In this document: positions 52,013-59,607 of the stretch, piece after piece
Layout: every line of letters begins with the position of its first letter
Numbering within the stretch: the stretch's first letter is position 1
NCBI RefSeq assembly: GCF_900177045.1
Contig: NZ_LT841358.1
Coordinates: 1,203,396-1,267,395 of the forward strand
Source of the DNA: Candidatus Nitrosotalea okcheonensis
GTDB taxonomy: Archaea > Thermoproteota > Nitrososphaeria > Nitrososphaerales > Nitrosopumilaceae
Reading direction: 5' to 3'
DNA: 64,000 nt
Notes under the pieces: generated by a model
Database searches by the model: none
The model's input: only the letters and a program-made list of their open reading frames with translations
What the model was told of the DNA's origin: nothing
Made by a program: the position numbers and the translations under genes

Positions 52013-52254
52013 TATTCGACATTCTCCTTTCCACGCTTCATAAATATGTCTTGTGAAGGATTTTAATCAGGATATATTACTATCATGTAAATCTTAGATG
52101 GTTTTTGAACCCCCTTAGTTAGAGTTCGACTTTAGAAGATTTTCAATATATTTTACAGGTTGTTGAAAAATATTCCAATCAGAAAAAGTCATGGCTAGAA
52201 AAAGTGTCAAGTGTTAACTAAGCAATAAATAATTGTAGAACAACATAGCCGCAG

Positions 52255-53115
52255 TTGACAAATATTAGAAAATTATTACTAGATAAATCAAAACCACTTG
52301 TCTTTCCCGGGGTTTATGATGCCATAACTGCAAGAGTAGCCCAAAAAGCGGGCTTTGAAGCAATGTTTCAGACAGGATATGGAACATCTGCAGCACTTCT
52401 AGGTATGCCAGATTATGGTTTCATAGGATCCACCGAAACAATTGAAAATGCAAGAAGAATATGCAAGTCAGTATCTGTTCCGGTCATAGTAGATGCGGAC
52501 ACAGGGTATGGCAATCCGTTAAGCGTATGGAAACTTGTAAACGAGCTGGAATCGGTTGGGGCATCAGGCATATTTCTTGAAGATCAGAAATGGCCAAAAA
52601 GATGTGGACATATGTCAGGCAAGGAAGTAATTCCAAAAGAAGAGTATGCCGAAAAACTTCGTGCAGCTATTGATGCTAGAAAGAGTAAAGATTTCATAAT
52701 TGTTGCCAGGACCGATGCGCGAGCCACTGAAGGTCTTGATGCTGCAATAGACAGAGGCCTGTTTTACAAAGAGATTGGTGCCGATGTAATTTTTGTTGAA
52801 GCGCCAAAATCAATTGAAGAAATGAAAAAAATAGGCAGATCAATCAAGGCTCCCCTGGTTGCAAACATGATAGAAGGAGGAGCAACACCTGTTCTACCAT
52901 CCAAGGAATTACACATTATGGGGTTCAATCTTATTTTGTATCCATTATCTGTGCTATATGCAAATACATTTGCAACATTGAAGATCTTAAGAGAATTGAA
53001 AAAAACCGGAACTACACTAAAGTTGAAAGAAACTCTTGTAAATTTTGATGAATTTAATAATATTGTAGACCTTTCCAAATTCAAAAAAATGGAAAGTAAA
53101 TATTCAACAAAATAA
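52255..53115 (+). CDS. Isocitrate lyase/PEP mutase superfamily enzyme (2-methylisocitrate lyase-like)
   Basis: A 286-residue TIM-barrel enzyme. PVIVDADTGYGN holds the Mg-binding Asp, and KRCGHMSGK is the catalytic-loop version of the K-K-C-G-H motif found in isocitrate and 2-methylisocitrate lyases. IIVARTDARATEGLDAAIDR and VANMIEGGATPVL are also typical. Oxaloacetate decarboxylase or another C-C lyase activity is possible. The start is a TTG at 52255 with TATA-like gcaataaataat about 27 bp upstream (leaderless). Monocistronic. Confidence 0.85.
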   Translation: MTNIRKLLLDKSKPLVFPGVYDAITARVAQKAGFEAMFQTGYGTSAALLGMPDYGFIGSTETIENARRICKSVSVPVIVDADTGYGNPLSVWKLVNELESVGASGIFLEDQKWPKRCGHMSGKEVIPKEEYAEKLRAAIDARKSKDFIIVARTDARATEGLDAAIDRGLFYKEIGADVIFVEAPKSIEEMKKIGRSIKAPLVANMIEGGATPVLPSKELHIMGFNLILYPLSVLYANTFATLKILRELKKTGTTLKLKETLVNFDEFNNIVDLSKFKKMESKYSTK

Positions 53116-53152
53116 GTGACAAAAAAGAAAAGAGTCGTTCAAGGTTACTATC

Positions 53153-53437
53153 TTAAGAGTGCGTTCTCTTTACTTCTATTTCTATAGTAGAAACATTCCT
53201 AGAGCGTCCATCTTGTGATTGCATTTGTTCTGAACCTATCTTGATGTTTCCTACGGCATAGCCGGCATTTTCCGTTTTTCGTGCAATGATTTGAGCAACA
53301 TCCACTGCATGGCCGATACTAAGTCCTCTTGCCTTGATTGATATTTTTGGTTGGTTTGCCAACTGTATGAGCGCAGAAGTAACATACGACATAAGTGGCT
53401 TTTTTCCAATGTAGATAATGTCTCTAGATTCGGACAT
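53153..53437 (-). CDS. albA: Alba-family DNA/RNA-binding chromatin protein
   Basis: A 94-residue Alba protein. The N-terminal IIYIGKKPLMSYVTSALIQL includes the conserved Lys pair region that is acetylated in some archaea. ISIKARGLSIGHAVDVAQII and VGNIKIGSEQM complete the fold. It coats and bridges DNA and also binds RNA. It shares a compact divergent promoter with the secreted-protein gene at 53491. Confidence 0.95.
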   Translation of the reverse strand: MSESRDIIYIGKKPLMSYVTSALIQLANQPKISIKARGLSIGHAVDVAQIIARKTENAGYAVGNIKIGSEQMQSQDGRSRNVSTIEIEVKRTHS

Positions 53438-53458
53438 GCGCTAACTACCATTTGGGAT

Positions 53459-53467
53459 AATTTAAAT
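53459..53467. promoter_or_regulatory. Shared TATA-like element of alba and the gene at 53491
   Basis: The block aatttaaat is the only TATA-like sequence in the 53 bp between the two divergent ATGs. Its centre lies about 26 bp from the alba ATG (53437) and about 28 bp from the plus ATG (53491). The symmetry allows both to be leaderless from a single box. Confidence 0.55.
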
Positions 53468-53490
53468 CTAAGAATGAAAAATTCGAGGCA

Positions 53491-53898
53491 ATGAAGTTTT
53501 TACTATTCCTAATTTTTGTAGGAACGATAATTGGATCTAGTTCTGCGTATGGATACGAAGAGACGTCAACATCAGACTTTAAGATAGTAAATTCTCTCGG
53601 TGAGGAAATAAAATCTCCAGTAGTTGACCAACAGCTCAATTTACAAACATCATTAAAAAACGTAAGTGAAAAAAATATTGATTGGGCATACATAGTTCAA
53701 GTGATTAACTCAGATGGCGCAATTGTTGATCTCAATTATGCAACAGGGTCTCTTGCAAAAAATCAAACTCTTGCTGCAGCACTGTCATGGACCCCAAGTG
53801 CTGCAGGAAACTACAAAATCGAGGTATTTGTTTGGGATAATTTACGTGACATAAATCCACTTGCTCCCATGTCAACACATTCAATTACTGTAACTTGA
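53491..53898 (+). CDS. Secreted beta-sandwich (CARDB/Ig-like) protein
   Basis: A 135-residue protein with an N-terminal signal peptide (about residues 1-19, KFLLFLIFVGTIIGSSSAYG). The mature domain has the alternating strands of a CARDB or Ig-like fold: SPVVDQQLNLQTSLKNVSEK, WAYIVQVINSDGAIVD, GSLAKNQTLAAALSWTP and NYKIEVFVWDNL. Such domains are common in Nitrososphaerota surface proteins and often bind or space other domains. No transmembrane anchor. The specific role is unknown. Confidence 0.65.
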   Translation: MKFLLFLIFVGTIIGSSSAYGYEETSTSDFKIVNSLGEEIKSPVVDQQLNLQTSLKNVSEKNIDWAYIVQVINSDGAIVDLNYATGSLAKNQTLAAALSWTPSAAGNYKIEVFVWDNLRDINPLAPMSTHSITVT

Positions 53899-53903
53899 AA
53901 AAG

Positions 53904-53977
53904 TGGACCGGGTGGGATTTGAACCCACGATCTCACCCATGCCAAGGGCGTATCCTACTAGGCTAGACGACCGGCCC
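53904..53977 (-). tRNA. tRNA-Ala (GGC)
   Basis: A 74-nt cloverleaf on the minus strand. Acceptor GGGCCGG pairs with CCGGTCC, including the G3-T70 wobble that is the identity element for alanyl-tRNA synthetase. The anticodon loop TTGGCAT gives anticodon GGC. T arm GTGGG-TTCAAAT-CCCAC is regular. No intron and no encoded CCA. Confidence 0.95.
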
Positions 53978-54111
53978 ATGTTCAACCAGAATATTGCATC
54001 TGATTTGCATTAACTTTTTTTGAGAGGTTATTAACGTTTAGTGTAAATCAAAAATTTGGGATGTGAAATAACAGCATAAGATATTTAACTATCTAAATCA
54101 AAAATCCTCGC

Positions 54112-54954
54112 GTGGTCGTAGACAGTAAAGCGATAATCTCATACATACAAATTCAGAAAGAAGATTTAGCGGTTTTTAGATTCATACCAAAAGAAGGTGG
54201 CGATGTACCACAGTACAAGGCTGGACAGTTTCTCACACTTGGAGCACATGTACCTGCAGAGAACAAGATAATTAGAAGAGCATATTCAATTGCATCAAAT
54301 CCAGAGAACAGAAAATATATTGAATTATACATCAGATGGGTAAGAAAGCCACTTCCAGGACGTCTTACTACAGTATTATTTAGTGCAAAAGAAGGAGACG
54401 AGATAATTTGGTTAAAACCTACCGGCCCATTTACCATTGAAGAAAAGAAACCAGATGGTGAACCAGATAATAGAAGAATAGTTTGTCTTGGCGGCGGTAC
54501 AGGTCTTGCACCATTTCTTAGTTATGCAAAACATCTTCACGCAGTAGGAAGTAAGAGAGAAATTGTAGTATATCATGGTGCTAGCTATGTTGACGAATTA
54601 GGTTACAGAGATGAATTAACCAAACTAGAAGAGGAAAGTCTTGACAAAGGAAGAGACAAGTGGAATTTCAGATACAGAGCTACTATAAGTAGACCAGATG
54701 AATGGTTTAACAGAACTTGGAATGGTCACAAAGGCAGAGTAGAAAGTTTCCTACAGTCAAAAGATGGAGAAATGTCCCCACTTGAAAAAATGGTTGGTGA
54801 GAAAATTACAAAGGATAATACAGTATTTTTCATTTGTGGTTGGCAAGGAACTATAGATGGTTGCCTAGACGTTTTGACACCAAAAGGTTTTGTCACAGAA
54901 AGAAGCAAGAGAGCAGACAAGAGTTTTGAAATAAAATACGAATCGTACGGCTAG
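54112..54954 (+). CDS. FAD-binding ferredoxin reductase-like oxidoreductase
   Basis: A 280-residue protein of the FNR/phenol hydroxylase reductase superfamily, FAD plus NAD(P) domains without a ferredoxin domain. The FAD motif is RRAYSIAS (about 62-69). The nucleotide motif is CLGGGTGLAPFLSYAKHL (about 125-142). FFICGWQGTIDGCLDVL near residue 242 is the C-terminal NADP-loop equivalent. It moves electrons between NAD(P)H and ferredoxin or a similar carrier; the partner is unknown. The start is the GTG at 54112. Confidence 0.85.
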   Translation: MVVDSKAIISYIQIQKEDLAVFRFIPKEGGDVPQYKAGQFLTLGAHVPAENKIIRRAYSIASNPENRKYIELYIRWVRKPLPGRLTTVLFSAKEGDEIIWLKPTGPFTIEEKKPDGEPDNRRIVCLGGGTGLAPFLSYAKHLHAVGSKREIVVYHGASYVDELGYRDELTKLEEESLDKGRDKWNFRYRATISRPDEWFNRTWNGHKGRVESFLQSKDGEMSPLEKMVGEKITKDNTVFFICGWQGTIDGCLDVLTPKGFVTERSKRADKSFEIKYESYG

Positions 54955-55004
54955 ACAAAATTTCCTTTGAAAGAATAATATTCCATTACCATAGCGAGTC
55001 TTAC

Positions 55005-55078
55005 AGGGACGTAGGTTAGCTTGGTAGACTGCCAGCCTCGGGCGCTGGATGTCGTGGGTTCAAGTCCCATCGTCCCTA
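55005..55078 (+). tRNA. tRNA-Pro (CGG)
   Basis: A 74-nt cloverleaf: acceptor AGGGACG pairs with CGTCCCT, and the anticodon stem CCAGC/GCTGG surrounds CTCGGGC, anticodon CGG. T arm GTGGG-TTCAAGT-CCCAT ends in a G-T wobble. No intron and no encoded CCA. The A1-T72 pair at the acceptor end is less usual than G1-C72. Confidence 0.93.
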
Positions 55079-55146
55079 TTTTTGTGGAGATTTATCACAA
55101 TTTTGAATAAATGATTGAAATATGACACAAAAATACAGAGAAACAG

Positions 55147-55743
55147 TTGACAGTAGCAATCTATCTTGCGCATTTGAATCCTGTTACCAAGGCACATGTA
55201 GAAATTATTAATGAATTAAAAAATGAAGGTCAGGTAAGAATTTTACCAGTCATATTCATGAAGAATAAGAAGGAGATCAATAGTAGAAGTTTTCCTTTTA
55301 GTTATGAATTGAGGAAAAAAATGCTTCATGCAGTATTTGGCAACAATGTCACAGTTGTACCAAACTATACATTTTATGCACCATTTGCAAAATACATGCC
55401 CCCAATGTTATCACCATATTCATGGAAAATAAAAAAACAGATTCTTGACGGGGTAGAGACAGATTATTTTACATATACTGGTGACAAGGCTGAGGGTTTT
55501 GTGCTTAAGTTGTACGGTCTCAATCCCAGAGTAGGAAAAAGAAAGGAAACCTCTGCATCATCTGTAAAACAAAAAATGTTTGATGCAGCAATGGGAAAGG
55601 ATACGGACTGGGAAAGCTATGTCGAGCCCGAAGTAGTACGGATAATACGTGAGAGTTGGGACGTTGTTAAAAAATTTGCAAATGCCGAGGATCTTACATA
55701 CAGAGTATTAGGAATGAAATTTCCCAGCATAGGATTTTGGTAG
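55147..55743 (+). CDS. Nucleotidyltransferase-like protein with degenerate H-x-G-H motif
   Basis: A 198-residue Rossmann-type protein related to nicotinamide-nucleotide and other cytidylyltransferase-fold enzymes. The N-terminal AIYLAHLNPVTKAHVEIINEL corresponds to the G-x-F-x-P-x-H-x-G-H region, but the first His is Thr and Gly is Ala; the last His is kept. Near residue 138 KRKETSASSVKQKM occupies the place of the I-S-S-T-x-I-R motif and is also altered. It may bind a nucleotide without the standard chemistry. The start is a TTG at 55147. Confidence 0.6.
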   Translation: MTVAIYLAHLNPVTKAHVEIINELKNEGQVRILPVIFMKNKKEINSRSFPFSYELRKKMLHAVFGNNVTVVPNYTFYAPFAKYMPPMLSPYSWKIKKQILDGVETDYFTYTGDKAEGFVLKLYGLNPRVGKRKETSASSVKQKMFDAAMGKDTDWESYVEPEVVRIIRESWDVVKKFANAEDLTYRVLGMKFPSIGFW

Positions 55744-55781
55744 AGAAATAGATTAATTATAGACAGATTCGGTTTTTCAAT

Positions 55782-56699
55782 ATGAAGCCTTTTGTTCCAA
55801 AATTTGTTTGGTTTGATGGCAAGATAGTAAAAGATGAGGATGCAAAGGTTCCAGTCATGACTCATGCCATACATTATGGAACATCGGTTTTTGAAGGACT
55901 GCGAGGATATTGGGATTCCAAAAACTTGAATATTTTCAGATTGCAAGATCATATCAAGAGATTTAGAAATTCAGGCAAGGTGTATTCAATTTCTCTTAGA
56001 TTTACAGACAAAGAAATTGCCAATGCAATAATTCAGATTTGTAAAAAAAATAATGTTAAAGAATCATGCTACATAAGGCCGTTTTATTTTGTAGGCAAAC
56101 ATGGAATCAATCTCCATGTAACTGAAAAAACTCCTACACATGCAGTAATAGTTATGTTCCCTTTCGGAGAACTGTTTAACAAGAACGGGATAAAGATAGG
56201 TACGTCTTCATGGAGACGAATTCATGACATCTCTACACCACCGCTTGCAAAGATGGGTGGAAATTATCTTAATTCCATACTAGCAACACAAGAGTCAAAA
56301 AGAAATGGCTATGATGAAGCCATTTTGTTAGACCATCTAGGAAACATAAGTGAAGCCCCTGGTGAAAATATCTTTGTCGTCAGAGATGGAAAGTTGTTAA
56401 CTCCCCCACCCAGCTCATCAGCATTAGAAGGAATAACAAAAGATTCGGTAGTCAAGATAGCAGAAGATCTTGGCTATCAAATAATAGAGCGCGAGATTCC
56501 CAGGACAGAGATTTACTTTGCTGACGAAGTATTTCTGACAGGAACTGCAGCAGAAATAACTCCAGTTATTTCTGTAGATAACAAGATGATAGGAGACGGC
56601 AAGGTAGGAAAAATTACAAGAGACATTAAAAAGATCTATTCAGATATCACCATGGGTAAAAACAAGAAATACTCAAAATGGATAACATCGGTGTACTAG
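55782..56699 (+). CDS. ilvE: Branched-chain amino acid aminotransferase
   Basis: A 305-residue fold-type IV PLP enzyme. HAIHYGTSVFEGLRGYW near residues 28-44 lies at the substrate pocket. The PLP lysine is in MGGNYLNSILATQESKRNGYDEAI (Lys near 172 region), and SEAPGENIFVVRDG and LTGTAAEITPV are family signatures. It makes Leu, Ile and Val from their keto acids. TATA-like ttaattata about 26 bp upstream of the ATG. One base separates it from the next gene. Confidence 0.95.
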   Translation: MKPFVPKFVWFDGKIVKDEDAKVPVMTHAIHYGTSVFEGLRGYWDSKNLNIFRLQDHIKRFRNSGKVYSISLRFTDKEIANAIIQICKKNNVKESCYIRPFYFVGKHGINLHVTEKTPTHAVIVMFPFGELFNKNGIKIGTSSWRRIHDISTPPLAKMGGNYLNSILATQESKRNGYDEAILLDHLGNISEAPGENIFVVRDGKLLTPPPSSSALEGITKDSVVKIAEDLGYQIIEREIPRTEIYFADEVFLTGTAAEITPVISVDNKMIGDGKVGKITRDIKKIYSDITMGKNKKYSKWITSVY

Positions 56700-56700
56700 T

Positions 56701-57636
56701 ATGAAGATAGTTCAGATAGGTACGGGCGGTTTTGGAAAAAATCATGTAAGAATTCTTTCCCAGATTGGAGTTCTTTCAGCTATATGCGACACGGATGCCT
56801 CGAGGGCAAAAGAGATTAGTGAAAAATATTCTGTGAATCATTATTCGTCTCTAGATTCACTTATGGATTCAGAAAAATTTGATGCGGCATTTGTGTGTAC
56901 ACCCACTTCGACTCACTTTGATTTAACAAAAAAACTCTTAGAACAAAAGAAAAATGTTTTTGTAGAAAAACCAATGACTTATTTCTCAAATGAGGGAGAA
57001 GATCTTCTCAAATTAGCCAATAAAAACAAGGTGATTCTCACAAGTGGATACATAGAACGGTTCAATCCTGCCGTTTCACTTGTCAAGGAATATGTCAAAA
57101 CCAAAAAGTATGGAGAATTGATCATGCTCGAGTTTCACAGAGAAAATAGAATGCCAAACCACATAAAAGATGTAGGAATTATCTATGACACGTCAGTACA
57201 TGACATTGATACTGCCATGTGGTTATTTGACGATGTGCCAGAAGTAGTATTTGCAAGGTCTGGAAAAATAAGACATGAACATGAAGATTTTGCAACAATA
57301 ATGCTGGGTTTCAAAGATAACAGGGTTGCAATCATATCATCAAATTGGATCACTCCAATTCGTGTAAGAAAATTTAATGCAGTATGTGGTGATGCCATAA
57401 TTTCTTCTGATTTTATCACACAAGAGGTAAAGATCGAAACTAGTTCAGGAGCAGAGATACCAAGAAAGGAAATGGAAGAGCCTTTACTTTTAGAGATAAA
57501 AAATTTCATATCTGCAATAGATGGAAAAGAAAGCATCAGAGTAAGAGCAGAGGATGCAGTAAACACCACCAAGATTGCAGAAGCGGCACTTTTATCTAGC
57601 CAGAAAGGAACCCCAATCTATCTGAATTTAAAATGA
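56701..57636 (+). CDS. Gfo/Idh/MocA-family sugar oxidoreductase (WbpB-like)
   Basis: A 311-residue NAD-dependent oxidoreductase. The Rossmann motif is IGTGGFGKNHVRIL (about 6-19), the typical FVCTPTSTHFDL and VFVEKPMTY follow, with K in EKP as a catalytic residue, and YDTSVHDIDTAMWLF supplies catalytic Asp/His. WbpB-type members oxidise UDP-sugar acids at C3. It overlaps the Trm112-like gene by 4 bp, and a hexapeptide acetyltransferase follows, which fits a nucleotide-sugar pathway. Confidence 0.85.
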   Translation: MKIVQIGTGGFGKNHVRILSQIGVLSAICDTDASRAKEISEKYSVNHYSSLDSLMDSEKFDAAFVCTPTSTHFDLTKKLLEQKKNVFVEKPMTYFSNEGEDLLKLANKNKVILTSGYIERFNPAVSLVKEYVKTKKYGELIMLEFHRENRMPNHIKDVGIIYDTSVHDIDTAMWLFDDVPEVVFARSGKIRHEHEDFATIMLGFKDNRVAIISSNWITPIRVRKFNAVCGDAIISSDFITQEVKIETSSGAEIPRKEMEEPLLLEIKNFISAIDGKESIRVRAEDAVNTTKIAEAALLSSQKGTPIYLNLK

Positions 57637-57902
57637 ACCGAAAACTAATGGAAATTCTTGCATGTCCAATAGACAAACATTTTCCACTAGAGTTAGTAGA
57701 ATTAGCTTCAAAAGAAGAAATTATTTCTGAGGGCATTATTTTTTGTTCAAAATGTTCCAGATATTATCCAATAATAGAAGAGATTCCAATAATGCTGCCA
57801 GATGAATTGAGAGACAAAAATCAAGATATTGAATTTTTGAACAAGCATAGAAATATTCTTCCTGACAAGATTATTGTAAAAGGCATCCCATGGCACTTGT
57901 GA
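57633..57902 (+). CDS. Trm112-like small zinc protein
   Basis: An 89-residue Trm112 family protein. The pattern is KLMEILACPIDKHFPLEL, then FCSKCSRYYPIIEEIPIMLPDE, with a C-x-x-C pair in the second half and one Cys in the first. Trm112 activates class I methyltransferases for tRNA, rRNA and release factor. Its partner is not adjacent; the neighbours are sugar-modifying enzymes. It overlaps the Gfo/Idh gene by 4 bp. Confidence 0.8.
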   Translation: MNRKLMEILACPIDKHFPLELVELASKEEIISEGIIFCSKCSRYYPIIEEIPIMLPDELRDKNQDIEFLNKHRNILPDKIIVKGIPWHL

Positions 57903-57908
57903 TAAGAA

Positions 57909-58385
57909 ATGGTTACGAATTTCATTTCTGAAAAAGCCAAACTTGGAAAAAATGTGAGAATATGGCATTTTGCCTATGTAGGAGACAATACAGAGATTGG
58001 AGATAATGTCAAGATTGGTTCTCTTGCACATGTTGATTACAACGTGAGAATAGGAGAAAATACCATGATAGAGGGGCTCGTATACATACCACCACTTTCT
58101 AGAATTGGAAAAAATGTTTTCATAGGCCCTGCTGCGTCTTTGACTAATGATCCCTATCCAGCTAGTAAGAAAATGATAGGAGTTACCATAGAAGACGGAG
58201 TAGTCATAGGCTCCAGGGCAGTCATAAAGGCAGGAGTTAGAATTGGAGAGAATAGTGTTGTGGCAATGGGGGCCGTAGTCACAAAGGATGTTCCACCCAA
58301 TTGTGTAGTAGTTGGGGTTCCAGCCAAAGTCAAGTATTCAAGAGAAGAATACGATAAGAAAAAGATAAGGTGGGAAAACAGTTAG
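57909..58385 (+). CDS. Left-handed beta-helix N-acetyltransferase (WbpD-like)
   Basis: A 158-residue hexapeptide-repeat acyltransferase. Repeats of the I-G-x-x-x type (LGKNVRIWHFA, IGDNVKIGS, IGENTMIEG, IGKNVFIGP, IGENSVVAMG) form the helix. The extended loop TNDPYPASKKM and the ending VGVPAKVKYSREEY resemble WbpD/PglD-type sugar acetyltransferases. With the WbpB-like enzyme it may build N-acetylated amino-sugar acids for surface glycans. It ends overlapping the convergent 77-residue gene by 4 bp. Confidence 0.8.
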   Translation: MVTNFISEKAKLGKNVRIWHFAYVGDNTEIGDNVKIGSLAHVDYNVRIGENTMIEGLVYIPPLSRIGKNVFIGPAASLTNDPYPASKKMIGVTIEDGVVIGSRAVIKAGVRIGENSVVAMGAVVTKDVPPNCVVVGVPAKVKYSREEYDKKKIRWENS

Positions 58386-58615
58386 TGATGCATCTGTTGA
58401 TGAAATATCCAGTTCTTTATTTTTGACATTATCAAGATCCAAAGTACTACAAGCATGATCGCAATACTTGCTTTTACAATAGAATCTATCATACTATCTA
58501 GATTGCCGAATCCATGAATTGAGATGTGTGCAATTATTGGGACAATCAGTGCACCTCCAGCGATAATCAGTAACCACATCACAAATATGTAGAAAAAAAT
58601 TAGAGTTCCTTTCAT
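58382..58615 (-). CDS. Small two-helix membrane protein, end of the mcm operon
   Basis: A 77-residue protein with two membrane helices (about 5-30 and 42-66) and a His-rich short tail (FHQQMHH). Its start overlaps the end of the GlcNAc-1-P transferase gene by 4 bp, suggesting it works with that enzyme in the membrane. The function is unknown. Confidence 0.55.
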   Translation of the reverse strand: MKGTLIFFYIFVMWLLIIAGGALIVPIIAHISIHGFGNLDSMIDSIVKASIAIMLVVLWILIMSKIKNWIFHQQMHH

Positions 58616-59607
58616 AGATTAATTTCCATCATGAAAGATGTTATTATTGCAAGTGCTGCAGAAAATAATGCCAATCTAAATATCACAAATCCCACTTGTT
58701 TTTCAGTAAGAGGTCCATTTGCTAAGATCAATCTGACAAGGGTCACAGGGGCAGATTTATCAGTACTAGCCATCAGCTTAAAATCTTCAGTATGAACAAC
58801 TGGATTTGCTTTTATTTGCCTATGTTCGACTATTCGTTTTACACTGGAAAGGAACAGAAAAGAGTTTATCACTGCAGGAAGTAATGCAATCGCAGCAATA
58901 ATTTCAACATGACCTATAATAGATAGTGCACCATACATGGCTCCCAGAGTTAGCGCACCAGAGTCTCCTGGAAATATTTTACTTGGAATTTTGTGATATT
59001 TGTAGAATGCCAACGACACAAACCCAAGAGGTAAACTTGCCAGCGCAATATCATAATTGTGTACAATGACAAGACAAACAGTAAGGGCAAAGCTAGCAAT
59101 TGTCATAAATCCGCTTGCTACACCATTTAGTACATCAATAGAGTTTACTGTATTTCCCATAACTGGAATGATAATAACTATTAACGCCAAATAGAGTTCA
59201 GGAATCTTGACTGAACCAAACAGTGGAAATGCAAGATGTGGTTGAGCATACGCTCCAAGTAAAATAATAGGCAATGCAGAAGCTGCAAGAGCAAGCGGTT
59301 TGAACCACCCACCAAGTACTTTTCTGTCATCGGCAAAACCAACAAGAAAAGCTAAGGAGGTTGTAATTATAATTGCAAGTATATTGGTGGAGGAGAAAAA
59401 GGCATAAAGAGTGAGCTCAGAGGCCAAAATTCCTGCAAGAATTGAAGGTCCTCCAGGGCGGGCAACCATTGTTGCAACCTCTTTGTTGTAATCTTTTACA
59501 ACCATGTTTCTTTTTGTTAGTGCTTTGATTAGGCTTGGAGTAATTGCGTAAACGGTAACAAATGCCACTGCAGAAATTAGTATTCCTACAATAGTTCTGT
59601 CCAGCAT
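58612..59607 (-). CDS. Polyprenyl-phosphate GlcNAc-1-phosphate transferase family (AglH/WecA/MraY-like)
   Basis: A 331-residue polytopic membrane enzyme with about ten helices. Catalytic loops are present: VKDYNKEV...ARPGGPSI near the start, GFADDRKVLGGW (the D-D motif, about 91-102), NSIDVLNG (about 153-160) and FPGDSGALTLGAMYG (about 215-229). It loads the first sugar phosphate onto dolichol-type lipid carriers for N-glycosylation. Its ATG overlaps the hel308 stop by one base. Confidence 0.88.
   Translation of the reverse strand: MLDRTIVGILISAVAFVTVYAITPSLIKALTKRNMVVKDYNKEVATMVARPGGPSILAGILASELTLYAFFSSTNILAIIITTSLAFLVGFADDRKVLGGWFKPLALAASALPIILLGAYAQPHLAFPLFGSVKIPELYLALIVIIIPVMGNTVNSIDVLNGVASGFMTIASFALTVCLVIVHNYDIALASLPLGFVSLAFYKYHKIPSKIFPGDSGALTLGAMYGALSIIGHVEIIAAIALLPAVINSFLFLSSVKRIVEHRQIKANPVVHTEDFKLMASTDKSAPVTLVRLILANGPLTEKQVGFVIFRLALFSAALAIITSFMMEINL

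Noticed and set aside
52013..52254. A short ORF near 52191 (eight codons beginning MARKS)
   Set aside because: Too short, with no promoter at the right distance; the gap is best read as two divergent promoters.
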